From CALAGB01 sp963713965 (GTDB taxonomy: Bacteria > Chloroflexota > Chloroflexia > Thermomicrobiales > Thermomicrobiaceae), in assembly GCA_963713965.1 (NCBI GenBank), contig OY970217.1, forward strand, positions 1,922,001 to 1,986,000: 64,000 nucleotides of DNA, written 5' to 3'. Numbering within the stretch: the stretch's first letter is position 1; each line of letters starts with the position of its first letter. This document shows, piece after piece, positions 17,168 through 25,025 of this stretch. The notes under the pieces were generated by a model. The model saw only the letters and a program-made list of their open reading frames with translations. It was not told where the DNA came from and ran no database searches. The translations under genes and the position numbers were made by a program.

Positions 17168-19825
17168 ATGGCCGCCCGTCCACTGAGTGAAGCAGTCCAG
17201 CAGGCAGAAGAAGCGATCAGCGGCGGAAATTACCGGCTCGCCGTAGAAACCTGCCGCCGGGTGCTGGGGCAATTTCCGGAATTCGCGACCGCCCATCGAC
17301 TGCTGGCGGAGGCGCATCTCGAAGAGGGAGACGTCACCGCTGCGGAGCGCGCCTTTAACGAGACGCTGCAGCGTGATCCGCAGAGCTCGGCTGCCTATGC
17401 CGGGTTGGCAACGATCGCCGAAGAACGAGGCGATATCAACACCGCCCTGGCCTATGCGCAGGCGGCTTGGGAGATTGCGCCCCAACGTGCCGACTTGCGC
17501 GATCGCGTGGCCGGTCTCTCCGAGCGTGTCTACGGCAAGGGTGGGAGATTGCATCTGACCCGCGCCGCACTGACGTCGCTCCATTTTCGGGCAGGTCGCT
17601 GGTCGCGAGCCGCAGCCGAGGCTGCCGCGGTGCTGGCTGAGCATCCGGCCCGAGTCGACGTGCATCTGCGCATGGCTGAAGCGCTCTGGCGACGTGGGAG
17701 TCTGCCGGCCGCATCGAATGCCTGTCGCGCGGTGCTGGAGTCGGCTCCTTCAGCCGTAATGGCGTTGTTGATGTTGGCCGATATCGAGCGGCGTCAGGAC
17801 AATCAGGAAGCGGCGTCACAGCTGCTCGAGCGAGCCCGTGCCATCGATCCAGATGGCGTGCGCGCGGCTGACCTGGTCTCGGTCGGTGAGAACGACCTGG
17901 CCGAGTTCATCTTGCCCGTCGGTATTCCGGAATTCGACGATACCGCTGAGGTGACCGCTGAAGTCGAACGACCACGAATCGCTCCGGCTCCTGACTTCAG
18001 CTGGACAGAGCCGCCCCAGCCGGAGGCCCGTGCCGAGGCTGGCGACGATCGTGTGGTGGCGGAAGCGCCCGCCGTGCAGGATGCCTCCGCCGAAACAGAG
18101 GAGAGTGTCTTTGAGGTTGGTCTGCCGGATGACGCCGAGATCGACGCAGCCCGGCCGCCTGCCGGGCCGCAGCACGGCTATACGTCCATGCTGCAATCGC
18201 TGGAGGGCGAGGGGCTGACGCCTTTCCGTCTGGAAGGTGACGAAGGGAACGAGTCCGATCAGGCAATGGTTGCATCAAGTGATGAAGGCGACGATGACGA
18301 CCTCTTCAGCTTGGTGAGTGACGAGGAGATCGACGCTGCTCGGCCGCCAACTGAGCGACCGCACGGATATACGACACTCCTCAATTCTCTGGGCGAGAGT
18401 GGCCTCTCCCCATTTGAGATCGATGGCGAACCAGGTTATCCAACCGAGCCGGAGGATGCGACGGACGCGACTTCCGCGTCAGTCGCTCCAGAGGCGCCCG
18501 CCGCGGCCCTCGAGTCGGTCGATTACGGTACGGACCTGACTGCTGGATGGGACGACATCGATGCCGAGATCGAGCGAGCTACCCCCACTGACGATTCAAA
18601 CTTGTCCGGCTTTACCGGTGATCTGCGCGACCTGGATGAGATCGGCGTGCAGCCGTTCTCAATCGACAGTGTCGAGATGAGCGGCTCGACTGAGCAAGAG
18701 TTCGCCGATGATGTGGAGCTCGATGCCGCCTTTGGCAACGACCTATCCTTCTTGGACAGCGCGCCGGAAACGGAAAGCGCCGCCGCGGAGCCGGTCAATG
18801 CGGAGCCAATCGAAGTTGACCTGACAGACGGCTGGGCAACCATCGATGAAGAGATTCAGAATGCCATTCCGGTCGAGACCCCACCGGGTTACACCGATGA
18901 GCTGAATGAGCTGACCGAGAGCGGCGTGGAGCCTTTCTTCGTCGACGCCGGGGAATCTGAGCTGTCAGTATCGGAGGAAGAGAACTCCGCTGAGGCTGAC
19001 GAGTCCGTTCCGGATGATCTGGCGGCTGGGCTCGACCTCTGGTCGATTGAGGGCGAGCAGCCTGGAGAGACCGTGTCCGAAGCCTTTGAGATGGTCGAGC
19101 CGGTTTCCGAGCCGGAGCCGGAAGTTGCTGCCGAGACCGTGAGCGAATCGGATCTGTTCGACTTCGCTGATACCGAAGCGCAGGACGAAGAGCCGGTTGC
19201 GCCGGTCGAGTCGGAAACGGACCAGATCCTCGGCTGGGGCTCTGTCTTCGTGGAAGAGACTGCTGCTGAAGATGAGTCTCTGGCGGCATCGCTGGTCGAG
19301 CCGGTCGCTGAGGACGTGGTGGTGGAGGACGCCGGGACGTCACCCATTGGCCGCTCAGATGGGTCGGTTCTTTCGGCTATCAGCAATCTCGGTGTGGACG
19401 CATCCCTCTTTGATCGCGCACGTGAGAGCAAAATGGAGCTAGTGAACTCAGGACAGCTCGAAGGGAACCTGCTTCTCCCAGGTGTTGAGCCTCCGGGACC
19501 GACGCTGGAAGATCTGGAGGAGATGGTTCAGGAGACTCCAGAGGATCAGGGGCTTCGGCGTCAGTATGCGGAAGTGCTACTGGAGGCTGAGGCGTTCGAG
19601 CGAGCCTTCAACGAGTATCGCTGGATGTTCCGTCAGCGGTTGGATCTAGACGAGAATGACCGGGCCAATCTAGGTCGCGTCGCGGAGAGTGGCGGTGCAC
19701 ACGAGGTCGCCGGGCATCGTCTGTTGGGCGCGGTCTACCGGCGCTCGGGCAACTTCGGCATGTCGGCGCGACATTACCAGATGTCACTGGTCAGCCAGAG
19801 TGCTGATGCCGGAAAAGAGGCGTAG
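17168..19825 (+). CDS. TPR protein with four internal acidic repeats
   Basis: An 885-residue protein. Residues 1-230 are tetratricopeptide-like helical hairpins (for example 'YRLAVETCRRVLGQFPEF', 'AYAGLATIAEERGDINTAL'). A low-complexity acidic region follows. Within it four copies of a roughly 37-residue unit start near residues 321, 385, 460 and 554. Their shared pattern is D-E-I-D-A-A-x-P ... G-Y-T-x-x-L-x-x-L-x-E-x-G-x-x-P-F. The C-terminus (about 780-885) returns to TPR-like helices. No signal peptide or membrane segment. The stop codon is directly followed by the ATG of a Roadblock/LC7 gene, so the two are co-translated. I infer an adaptor or scaffold working with a small GTPase module; no GTPase gene is adjacent. 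Confidence 0.8.
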   Translation: MAARPLSEAVQQAEEAISGGNYRLAVETCRRVLGQFPEFATAHRLLAEAHLEEGDVTAAERAFNETLQRDPQSSAAYAGLATIAEERGDINTALAYAQAAWEIAPQRADLRDRVAGLSERVYGKGGRLHLTRAALTSLHFRAGRWSRAAAEAAAVLAEHPARVDVHLRMAEALWRRGSLPAASNACRAVLESAPSAVMALLMLADIERRQDNQEAASQLLERARAIDPDGVRAADLVSVGENDLAEFILPVGIPEFDDTAEVTAEVERPRIAPAPDFSWTEPPQPEARAEAGDDRVVAEAPAVQDASAETEESVFEVGLPDDAEIDAARPPAGPQHGYTSMLQSLEGEGLTPFRLEGDEGNESDQAMVASSDEGDDDDLFSLVSDEEIDAARPPTERPHGYTTLLNSLGESGLSPFEIDGEPGYPTEPEDATDATSASVAPEAPAAALESVDYGTDLTAGWDDIDAEIERATPTDDSNLSGFTGDLRDLDEIGVQPFSIDSVEMSGSTEQEFADDVELDAAFGNDLSFLDSAPETESAAAEPVNAEPIEVDLTDGWATIDEEIQNAIPVETPPGYTDELNELTESGVEPFFVDAGESELSVSEEENSAEADESVPDDLAAGLDLWSIEGEQPGETVSEAFEMVEPVSEPEPEVAAETVSESDLFDFADTEAQDEEPVAPVESETDQILGWGSVFVEETAAEDESLAASLVEPVAEDVVVEDAGTSPIGRSDGSVLSAISNLGVDASLFDRARESKMELVNSGQLEGNLLLPGVEPPGPTLEDLEEMVQETPEDQGLRRQYAEVLLEAEAFERAFNEYRWMFRQRLDLDENDRANLGRVAESGGAHEVAGHRLLGAVYRRSGNFGMSARHYQMSLVSQSADAGKEA

Positions 19826-20158
19826 ATGGAGCAGGAACTGCGGTCACTATTGAATTACCAGGACGTTCTTGGCGCGGTGGCCAGCACGCAGGATGGTCTG
19901 GTGGTGGCTTCAGCGGGGCTCGACAGCTTCGATGCTGAGACCATCGCGGCCGCTGGCTCGGCGCTGGTGAGCGGTGCCGGCGGGAGTGATCCAGCACTGG
20001 CGATCGACCTGGATGGTGGATCACTCTTTTTGACCCGAGGCGAAGAACTGATGCTGGTGGTGCTGGCTGAAGCCTCGGTGCCGCAGGATCCGCTGGCGAA
20101 CGTCATGATCGAATCAGTCGCAAGGCTCGATTCGCGACTCGCGGGTAGCGGGGTATAG
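19826..20158 (+). CDS. Roadblock/LC7 domain protein
   Basis: A 110-residue single-domain protein. The N-terminal helix is followed by 'DVLGAVASTQDGLVVASAGL' (split by a turn) and later strands 'GSLFLTRGEELMLVVLAEAS', the typical Roadblock/LC7 alternation. The C-terminal helix reads 'NVMIESVARLDSRLAG'. Family members (MglB and others) regulate Ras-like or MglA-like GTPases, usually as homodimers. The gene starts on the base after the TPR stop codon, which argues that the TPR protein is its partner. A hairpin terminator follows at 20187-20212. Confidence 0.85.
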   Translation: MEQELRSLLNYQDVLGAVASTQDGLVVASAGLDSFDAETIAAAGSALVSGAGGSDPALAIDLDGGSLFLTRGEELMLVVLAEASVPQDPLANVMIESVARLDSRLAGSGV

Positions 20159-20186
20159 TTCAGCCATAGGGCTGTGGTAGGCTTCG

Positions 20187-20212
20187 GACCGCTGGCCATT
20201 CGGCCGGCGGTC
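20187..20212 (+). terminator. hairpin terminator after the TPR-Roadblock operon
   Basis: GACCGCTGGCC (20187-20197) pairs with GGCCGGCGGTC (20202-20212) with one wobble and a 4-base loop. A weak T-rich stretch (TTGCTGTT) follows. It lies 28 bases after the Roadblock stop codon. Confidence 0.6.
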
Positions 20213-20247
20213 TTGCTGTTAACTGGGTCGATCGTGAAGGAGTCGGT

Positions 20248-20700
20248 GTGGAGCGAACGCTCATTATCGTGAAGCCGGATGGTGTGCAGCGTGGATTGAT
20301 CGGCGAAGTGTTGAGCCGATTCGAGCGCCGCGGCGTCAAGGTCGTGGGTCTGAAGATGATGCAGGTCTCACGTGATCTGGCCGAACGGCACTACGGCGTG
20401 CACAAAGGCAAGCCCTTTTTCGCTGGCCTGGTCGACTTCATCACATCTTCGCCGGTGGTGGTCGGGGTGCTCGAGGGGCCGAACGTGGTCGAGATCACGC
20501 GTGCCACTGTGGGAGCGACTAACCCAGGTAGCGCTGCCGCCGGGACCATTCGCGCCGAGTTCGGTTTGACCATCGGCCGCAACCTGATCCACGCCTCCGA
20601 TGGCCCCGATACGGCCAAGAACGAGATCGAACTCTTCTTCAGTGCCGACGAGTTGGTGAGCTACGAGCGCGCTGTCGACCGCTGGTTGATCGAGGACTGA
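20248..20700 (+). CDS. ndk: nucleoside-diphosphate kinase
   Basis: A 150-residue enzyme transferring the gamma phosphate of NTPs to NDPs. The start is the GTG at 20248 (then ERTLIIVKPDGVQRG), with GAAGGAG 6 bases upstream. Family landmarks are IVKPDGVQRGLIGE, 'GPNVVEITRATVGATNP' and the catalytic histidine in NLIHASDGP (about residue 117). The length is normal for the family. It follows a terminator hairpin, so it probably has its own promoter. Two parS palindromes begin 2 bases after its stop codon. Confidence 0.97.
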   Translation: MERTLIIVKPDGVQRGLIGEVLSRFERRGVKVVGLKMMQVSRDLAERHYGVHKGKPFFAGLVDFITSSPVVVGVLEGPNVVEITRATVGATNPGSAAAGTIRAEFGLTIGRNLIHASDGPDTAKNEIELFFSADELVSYERAVDRWLIED

Positions 20701-20702
20701 TG

Positions 20703-20718
20703 CGTTTCACGTGAAACG
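20703..20718. promoter_or_regulatory. parS site 1 (ParB binding)
   Basis: CGTTTCACGTGAAACG is a perfect 16-base palindrome containing GTTTCACGTGAAAC, the core of the nearly universal chromosomal parS site (TGTTTCACGTGAAACA). ParB loads here and spreads to segregate the origin region. Confidence 0.9.
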
Positions 20719-20744
20719 TGGGCGCGGTTCAAGAGTACAAAAGA

Positions 20745-20760
20745 CGTTTCACGTGAAACG
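20745..20760. promoter_or_regulatory. parS site 2 (ParB binding)
   Basis: A second perfect copy of CGTTTCACGTGAAACG, extended to an 18-base palindrome at 20744-20761 and centred 42 bases (four helical turns) from site 1. Both are in the 153-base gap between ndk and a P-loop gene. No parA or parB gene is in the window. Confidence 0.9.
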
Positions 20761-20853
20761 TTGCAACAGCTTGAGATGCACACCACGGCGCCCCTAAGGC
20801 GCCGTACAACTCTCCACCACGTCCTCCGAAACCGACCAATAGGAGGCAGCGCC

Positions 20854-21516
20854 ATGCTCGACCAACTCGAACTTCGAGAACGACTCGCCCACGTTCTCTG
20901 GATCGGCGGTCCGCCCGATTGTGGCAAGACGTCGATCGCCGATCTACTGGCGGAGCGACACGGCCTGCAGGTCTACCACTTCGATCGGCATGAACCGGCG
21001 CACTTCGCTCGTGCCGACGCCGCTCGCACCCCGGCACTCTATCGAGTGCATCCAGACCGAATGACGACCGAGATGCGTTGGCTGGGCTCGCCAACCGACG
21101 TCATGGCCGCGGATACGATCGCGAGCTGGAGCGAACGCTTCCCCATGGCCCTTGAAGAGATACTGGCAATGCGGACCGAGACAGGCATCGTTGCCGAAGG
21201 CCCAGGCTTTTTTCCGGTGTGCCTGGCGCCCATTCTCATGAGCCAAACGCAGGCCGTCTGGTTGATCCCAAGCGAGGAGTTCAAACGAGCGTCTGCCATC
21301 CGCCGCAATAAGCCGGGCAGCCGCTTCGAGACCTCCGATCCCGAACGCGCTCAACGCAACCTGATCCAACGCGACTTATTGATGGGTGAGCGCATGCGGC
21401 GTAGCGCGGAAGAACTTGGGTTCACCGTCTATGACGTCGACGGCTCAGGTGACATGATGGCCGACTTCGCGGACATTGAGGCCCATTTTGGACCCCATTT
21501 GCGTACGGACGGGTGA
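20854..21516 (+). CDS. P-loop NTPase, kinase-like, unknown substrate
   Basis: A 220-residue protein with a Walker A motif GGPPDCGKTS at about residues 18-27, followed by a hydrophobic strand and 'LQVYHFDRHEPAHFAR', reminiscent of small-molecule kinases. A later 'AVWLIPSEEFKR' resembles the lid region of nucleoside or shikimate-type kinases. The frame is open upstream to 20761, but AGGAGG at 20841-20846 and the ATG at 20854 (MLDQLELRERL) fix the start. I cannot name the substrate. It is the last ordinary gene before the IS-derived region. Confidence 0.75.
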   Translation: MLDQLELRERLAHVLWIGGPPDCGKTSIADLLAERHGLQVYHFDRHEPAHFARADAARTPALYRVHPDRMTTEMRWLGSPTDVMAADTIASWSERFPMALEEILAMRTETGIVAEGPGFFPVCLAPILMSQTQAVWLIPSEEFKRASAIRRNKPGSRFETSDPERAQRNLIQRDLLMGERMRRSAEELGFTVYDVDGSGDMMADFADIEAHFGPHLRTDG

Positions 21517-21568
21517 CCGGTACGGGCGCAATGACGGTGTGTGACGAAACACAGGGGGATCAGCCCAA

Positions 21569-22904
21569 ACCTCGCCACATGATGCTTGACACATATTTGC
21601 CGTAGCGGTGGCAAACCGTGTCGCGCTCAGCCGGCCACGTCGATGACGTCCTCAGGAAATAAGCGCGGCTGCAGCGCAGCACCGTCGCGGCGTCAACGAC
21701 ATTGCGCGTATGGCTCGACCTTGATCATCGTGAGCCAGTCATCGGCCGCCAGATCCCAGAGGGGTGGTTGCGGTGACTGATAGTGCGTCTCGAATCGCTC
21801 CAGCTCGGTGACCGCGGCCAGCTGGTGCCGATCGGGCTGGTAGCTAACGGTGAACTGCGCGAGCGCCTCGTCGGCGAACGAGACGGTCAGCGTCTCGCCA
21901 TACAGCCAGACGGCCGCAGCATCGCCGGCCAAGCCGCGCTCGCCATACACCCACCAGTGACGGAAGCGCACGTAGCTGGCCCGAAAAGGCATCGGTTTCG
22001 GCTCCCGCGCCGCGCGTGCCGGACCTCGCAGCCCGTAGAGGCGGCGGTTGACCGCCAGGATGCGACCGCAGGTGCAGGGAGCGAGCTCGATGCCCAGCTG
22101 CTTGAGGGCGGCATGGATCCGAAACTCGCCTAACTCGGGGGTCTCCTGCAGCTCGCGCACGGTGCGCATGGTCGAGAGATCGACTTGGCGGCTCCCCGGA
22201 TGCGGTCCCCGCGGCTTATCGTCGAGCCCGGCGAGCCCTTCGGCGATCCAGCGCCGCAAGGTAGTGTGCACGGTCTCGCGGCTGGTTTCGAGATAGCCAG
22301 CGATGCTCTGCTTGTTCCAGCCTTCGCTGTGGAGCCGGACGATGGCTAAGCGCCGCTCAGCTGCATCAGGAATCGCATGGTACGGCGGAAAACGGCGTGC
22401 AATGACCGGCAGCACGTCGGTTGCCAGCACACGGCGAATCGTGCGATGGCTGGGCCGACGGCCGAAGCGCACCTGACAGATCGTGGCGAGCTCATTGGGC
22501 CGAAAGGCGGTTGAGGGTGCGAATCGCCTCGCGGATCTCCGAATCCAGCCGCGGTCGTGTCGTGCTCGGCAATGGGGCAAAGAGACTCGCCATCTCCGTC
22601 GCCTCGAACGCTGCCGCTTGTCGGGACAGGGTCCGGTGTGGCGTGGCGGACTGTCGGGCCCGCTCAGACGGCGATTGGCCGAAGCGCACGATCGGGCGAA
22701 TCAACTCATAGGTGCATTGCTCGGGGAACGCCGTCAACAGCTGGAGTTGCTCCCAGTCATCCGTCGGAGCGTTTCGTTGTCGTTGGCGAGCCGGCACCTG
22801 CTGCTCCAGCACCACGTTGTCAGGTCGATGGTCGGCGCACTCCGTGCGGCATCATACCCATATCCTCCAGCGTCAACGATGTGTCAAGGAATTAATGGCG
22901 AGGT
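21569..22904 (-). mobile_element. degenerate IS copy 1 with terminal inverted repeats
   Basis: The left end carries CCTCGCCACATGATGC..TGACACAT (21570-21594). The right end (about 22879-22904) is its imperfect inverse. The same ends flank the longer copy at 25026-26878, which defines the element. This copy has lost about 570 bases in the middle. I could not identify an unambiguous target-site duplication, so the outer boundary is uncertain by a few bases. Confidence 0.75.
21693..22815 (-). pseudogene. transposase remnant lacking its DDE core
   Basis: The N-terminal HTH part (begins MVLEQQVPARQ at 22815) and the rest lie in two frames, so there is a frameshift near 22500. From there a 295-residue frame runs to 21693. 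Compared with copy 2, the sequence jumps directly from 'KPMPFRAS' to 'YVRFRHWWVYGERGL', removing about 190 residues that contain all three catalytic acidic residues, without breaking the frame. It retains the C-terminal segment 'EALAQFTVSYQPD' that copy 2 has lost. It cannot catalyse transposition. Whether the residual DNA-binding protein is made is unknown. Confidence 0.8.
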
Positions 22905-23238
22905 GTCTGACGCAGACGTGTCCGCGCGTGGGCCGCCGCCCGCCGATCGGACCTGCCCGGTAAAATCGTCCGTCGGTCAACCGGGTGTACGGTCATGCTT
23001 CTCGTGAGAGAACCGGGGCTGGGGAAATGCATTCCCGAGCGCTGTGCCATGGTAGCAGCGGTTGCCTACATACTGGCGCGGCAGTGCGCTGGTCCGCATG
23101 CCGATGATGCGCCGTTCGAAGGGCCGCAATGCCGTCGAGCGCAGACTGCCGCGCTCCACCTCGTCCGTCGGTCGCCACCGGCCGAGCTGTCACGACATTG
23201 TCACATCACTTGCGTCGTTTCTGCTGCGCGTGTCACCG

Positions 23239-23352
23239 GCTTGGCCCTACAGCAGGCGGATCTGGCCCTGATCGAGCGCATCCGTGCCGTCCATGACGGC
23301 AGCCGCCAGGCATCTGGCAGCCCGCGGGTGCATGCGGCACTGCGGCAGGTGG
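23239..23352 (+). pseudogene. IS3-type transposase fragment
   Basis: A short stretch translates to 'ADLALIERIRAVHDGSRQ', then ASGSPRVHAALRQVGL. This resembles the HTH_21 segment of IS3-family OrfB (pattern D..L...I..I......G.PR.HA.L...G). Nothing recognisable of the DDE domain follows, so it is a relic. It abuts an HNH relic, and the surrounding 22.9-23.8 kb holds no intact gene. Confidence 0.5.
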
Positions 23353-23369
23353 GCCTGGCCTGGCATGCG

Positions 23370-23578
23370 GCGCCACCAGTGTTAGGTTCGAGGTCGACCA
23401 CGTAGTGCCGCTTGTGGCCGGCGGCTCGAACGGGCTCGCCAACCTCCGAACGCTTTGCAGCCCGTGCCATCGAGCGCGACGCCCCCGCCGGCGGGGTGAC
23501 TGCGAACTAGCGCAAGGGTTGGCCAGGCCCACGATTCCGCGTGTGTCCTTGGCCACGAAAGCATCCCAAGCGCTTTGA
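23370..23578 (+). pseudogene. HNH endonuclease fragment
   Basis: In frame with the TGA at 23576-23578, the translation contains 'RFEVDHVVPLVAGGSNGLAN' and then LRTLCSPCHRARR. This is a complete HNH motif (D-H, N, and the C-x-x-C-H zinc site). No start codon or ribosome binding site precedes it in frame and the upstream sequence belongs to another relic, so I read it as the 3' remnant of an HNH gene rather than an active nuclease. Confidence 0.55.
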
Positions 23579-23797
23579 GGACGGGCGTCTCGCCCATCCG
23601 GCGGGGCCAGCCACGCATCTCACCTGGGCGGAGGTGTATCGCGACTGACGACAACTTCACCCACAACCGCGCTACAACGGACATTGCTCGTTTTTAGGGT
23701 GGCAAAGTAGCTGACATCCAGGTTCGGGGGACATCCTGTTCGATGACGCGGTCGTAGCCGCACAGGGCTCTTGATCGTTCTCGTGAGGTTCGATCGA

Positions 23798-24424
23798 TCA
23801 GGCGGGCGCGGGCTCCGTGCTCCGCAGCAGCGCGATGCTGGTGGCAATTGTCCAAATAGGCAAAGCCATGAGCGGGAATCTGAAGACGGCGAAGAAAAGC
23901 GCAAGGGCACAGACCAGGCCAAGCCATCCTACCCACGGAGCGAGCGCAGTCCGCATCTGCCAAGACAGGAGGCCGACCGCCAGCGCCATGGTCGGCGCGC
24001 CCACGACCACGACGACGCTGAAGGCGAGCGATGCCATCGCCCGAATGGTGTCGGCCGTCGGATCGAAATCGCCGTTGAATGTGCTTGCGGCCCACAGCGA
24101 GACATCGCCCTGGAAGCCAATCGCCATCACGACTATCGCGACGACTCCAAGGAGGACGCCTGTGTGTGCGAGTTGCGGTGCGCGTCCATGAGCCACACAC
24201 CTGGCGCGGAGGTGTGACAGGAAGAGCGCGAATGCAAGCACCGACGCCGTAAAGATGTACGCGCCTGCGATTGTCACCCCCGTGTTGGCGTTCTCCCAAT
24301 CCGCAAGCACTTTGGCGTCGCCGTCATTGAGGAAAATGTTCTGACCTGCTGTCATGAAAACGCCAGCCCCGTAGAGGACCGCAAAGAGAACGCCCGCGAT
24401 GGCAGCGGTTCGATTGGATATCAT
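23798..24424 (-). CDS. hypothetical polytopic membrane protein
   Basis: A 208-residue protein with about six hydrophobic segments, for example 'AAIAGVLFAVLYGAGVFMTA', 'VLLGVVAIVVMAIGF' and 'GWLGLVCALALFFAVF'. I do not recognise a named family; the topology recalls DUF4386-like proteins of unknown function. I prefer the ATG at 24424 (GGGGAG 4 bases upstream) to the ATG at 24436. The gene is divergent from a MarR regulator and they share a promoter region with a perfect palindrome, so the regulator probably controls it. Confidence 0.7.
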   Translation of the reverse strand: MISNRTAAIAGVLFAVLYGAGVFMTAGQNIFLNDGDAKVLADWENANTGVTIAGAYIFTASVLAFALFLSHLRARCVAHGRAPQLAHTGVLLGVVAIVVMAIGFQGDVSLWAASTFNGDFDPTADTIRAMASLAFSVVVVVGAPTMALAVGLLSWQMRTALAPWVGWLGLVCALALFFAVFRFPLMALPIWTIATSIALLRSTEPAPA

Positions 24425-24459
24425 TACGCTCCCCATGCCCTCAATGGTGCGTGATAGTC

Positions 24460-24469
24460 AGGTATACCT
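24460..24469. promoter_or_regulatory. candidate MarR operator
   Basis: AGGTATACCT is a perfect 10-base palindrome midway between the divergent membrane-protein and MarR genes, immediately upstream of the MarR ribosome binding site. Position suggests autoregulation. Confidence 0.4.
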
Positions 24470-24482
24470 TATAAAGGATGCG

Positions 24483-24920
24483 ATGATGCGACGTCAAGAC
24501 CCTCCCGAAGAAATGAACACGATCGCCATGCTTGGGCGGGCGTACAGCCTGCTCGGCTTCAAGATTGTCGATGGCGTCGTCGGCTCGGGCTTCCCCCAGA
24601 AACCGTCCCATTCGGCAGTCTTCTCACAGATCAAGCCCGAGGGGTCGCGGCTCACCGACCTCGCGCGCGGAGCCAGCATCACGCCACAGGCGATGGGAGA
24701 GCTGGTGGATGAGCTCGAGGCCATGGATTACGTCGTCCGCCGGCCGGACCCGACCGATCGACGCGCCAAGTTGGTCGTCCTTACGGACAAGGGCCGTGCA
24801 TGTATCCAGGCGGGGAGGGTCACCATCGAGGGCATTGAGGAACAGCTCACCGAAATACTGGGCGAACGCGGCCACCAAACCCTCCGCGCTCTTCTTCGTA
24901 AACTCCTCGCCGCCGGCTGA
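24483..24920 (+). CDS. MarR family transcriptional regulator
   Basis: A 145-residue winged-helix protein. The recognition region 'SRLTDLARGASITPQAMGEL' is followed by the wing 'VRRPDPTDRRAKLVVLTDKG', which carries the family's D-x-R-x(2-3)-L-T-x-x-G signature. The frame is open to 24399, but an AAAGGA site precedes the ATG at 24483 by about 5 bases and the protein then has normal MarR length. The effector is unknown. Likely target: its own promoter and the divergent membrane-protein gene. Its 3' side borders the second IS copy. Confidence 0.85.
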   Translation: MMRRQDPPEEMNTIAMLGRAYSLLGFKIVDGVVGSGFPQKPSHSAVFSQIKPEGSRLTDLARGASITPQAMGELVDELEAMDYVVRRPDPTDRRAKLVVLTDKGRACIQAGRVTIEGIEEQLTEILGERGHQTLRALLRKLLAAG

Positions 24921-25025
24921 GTCCAACAAAAAGGACAGCGTTCCCACGCGATCCGGACCGTGTCTAAAAAGGCCGTTCCCTTGCGCAGCTCCATTGGTTA
25001 GGCTCGGGACTACTCGCAGGGCACG

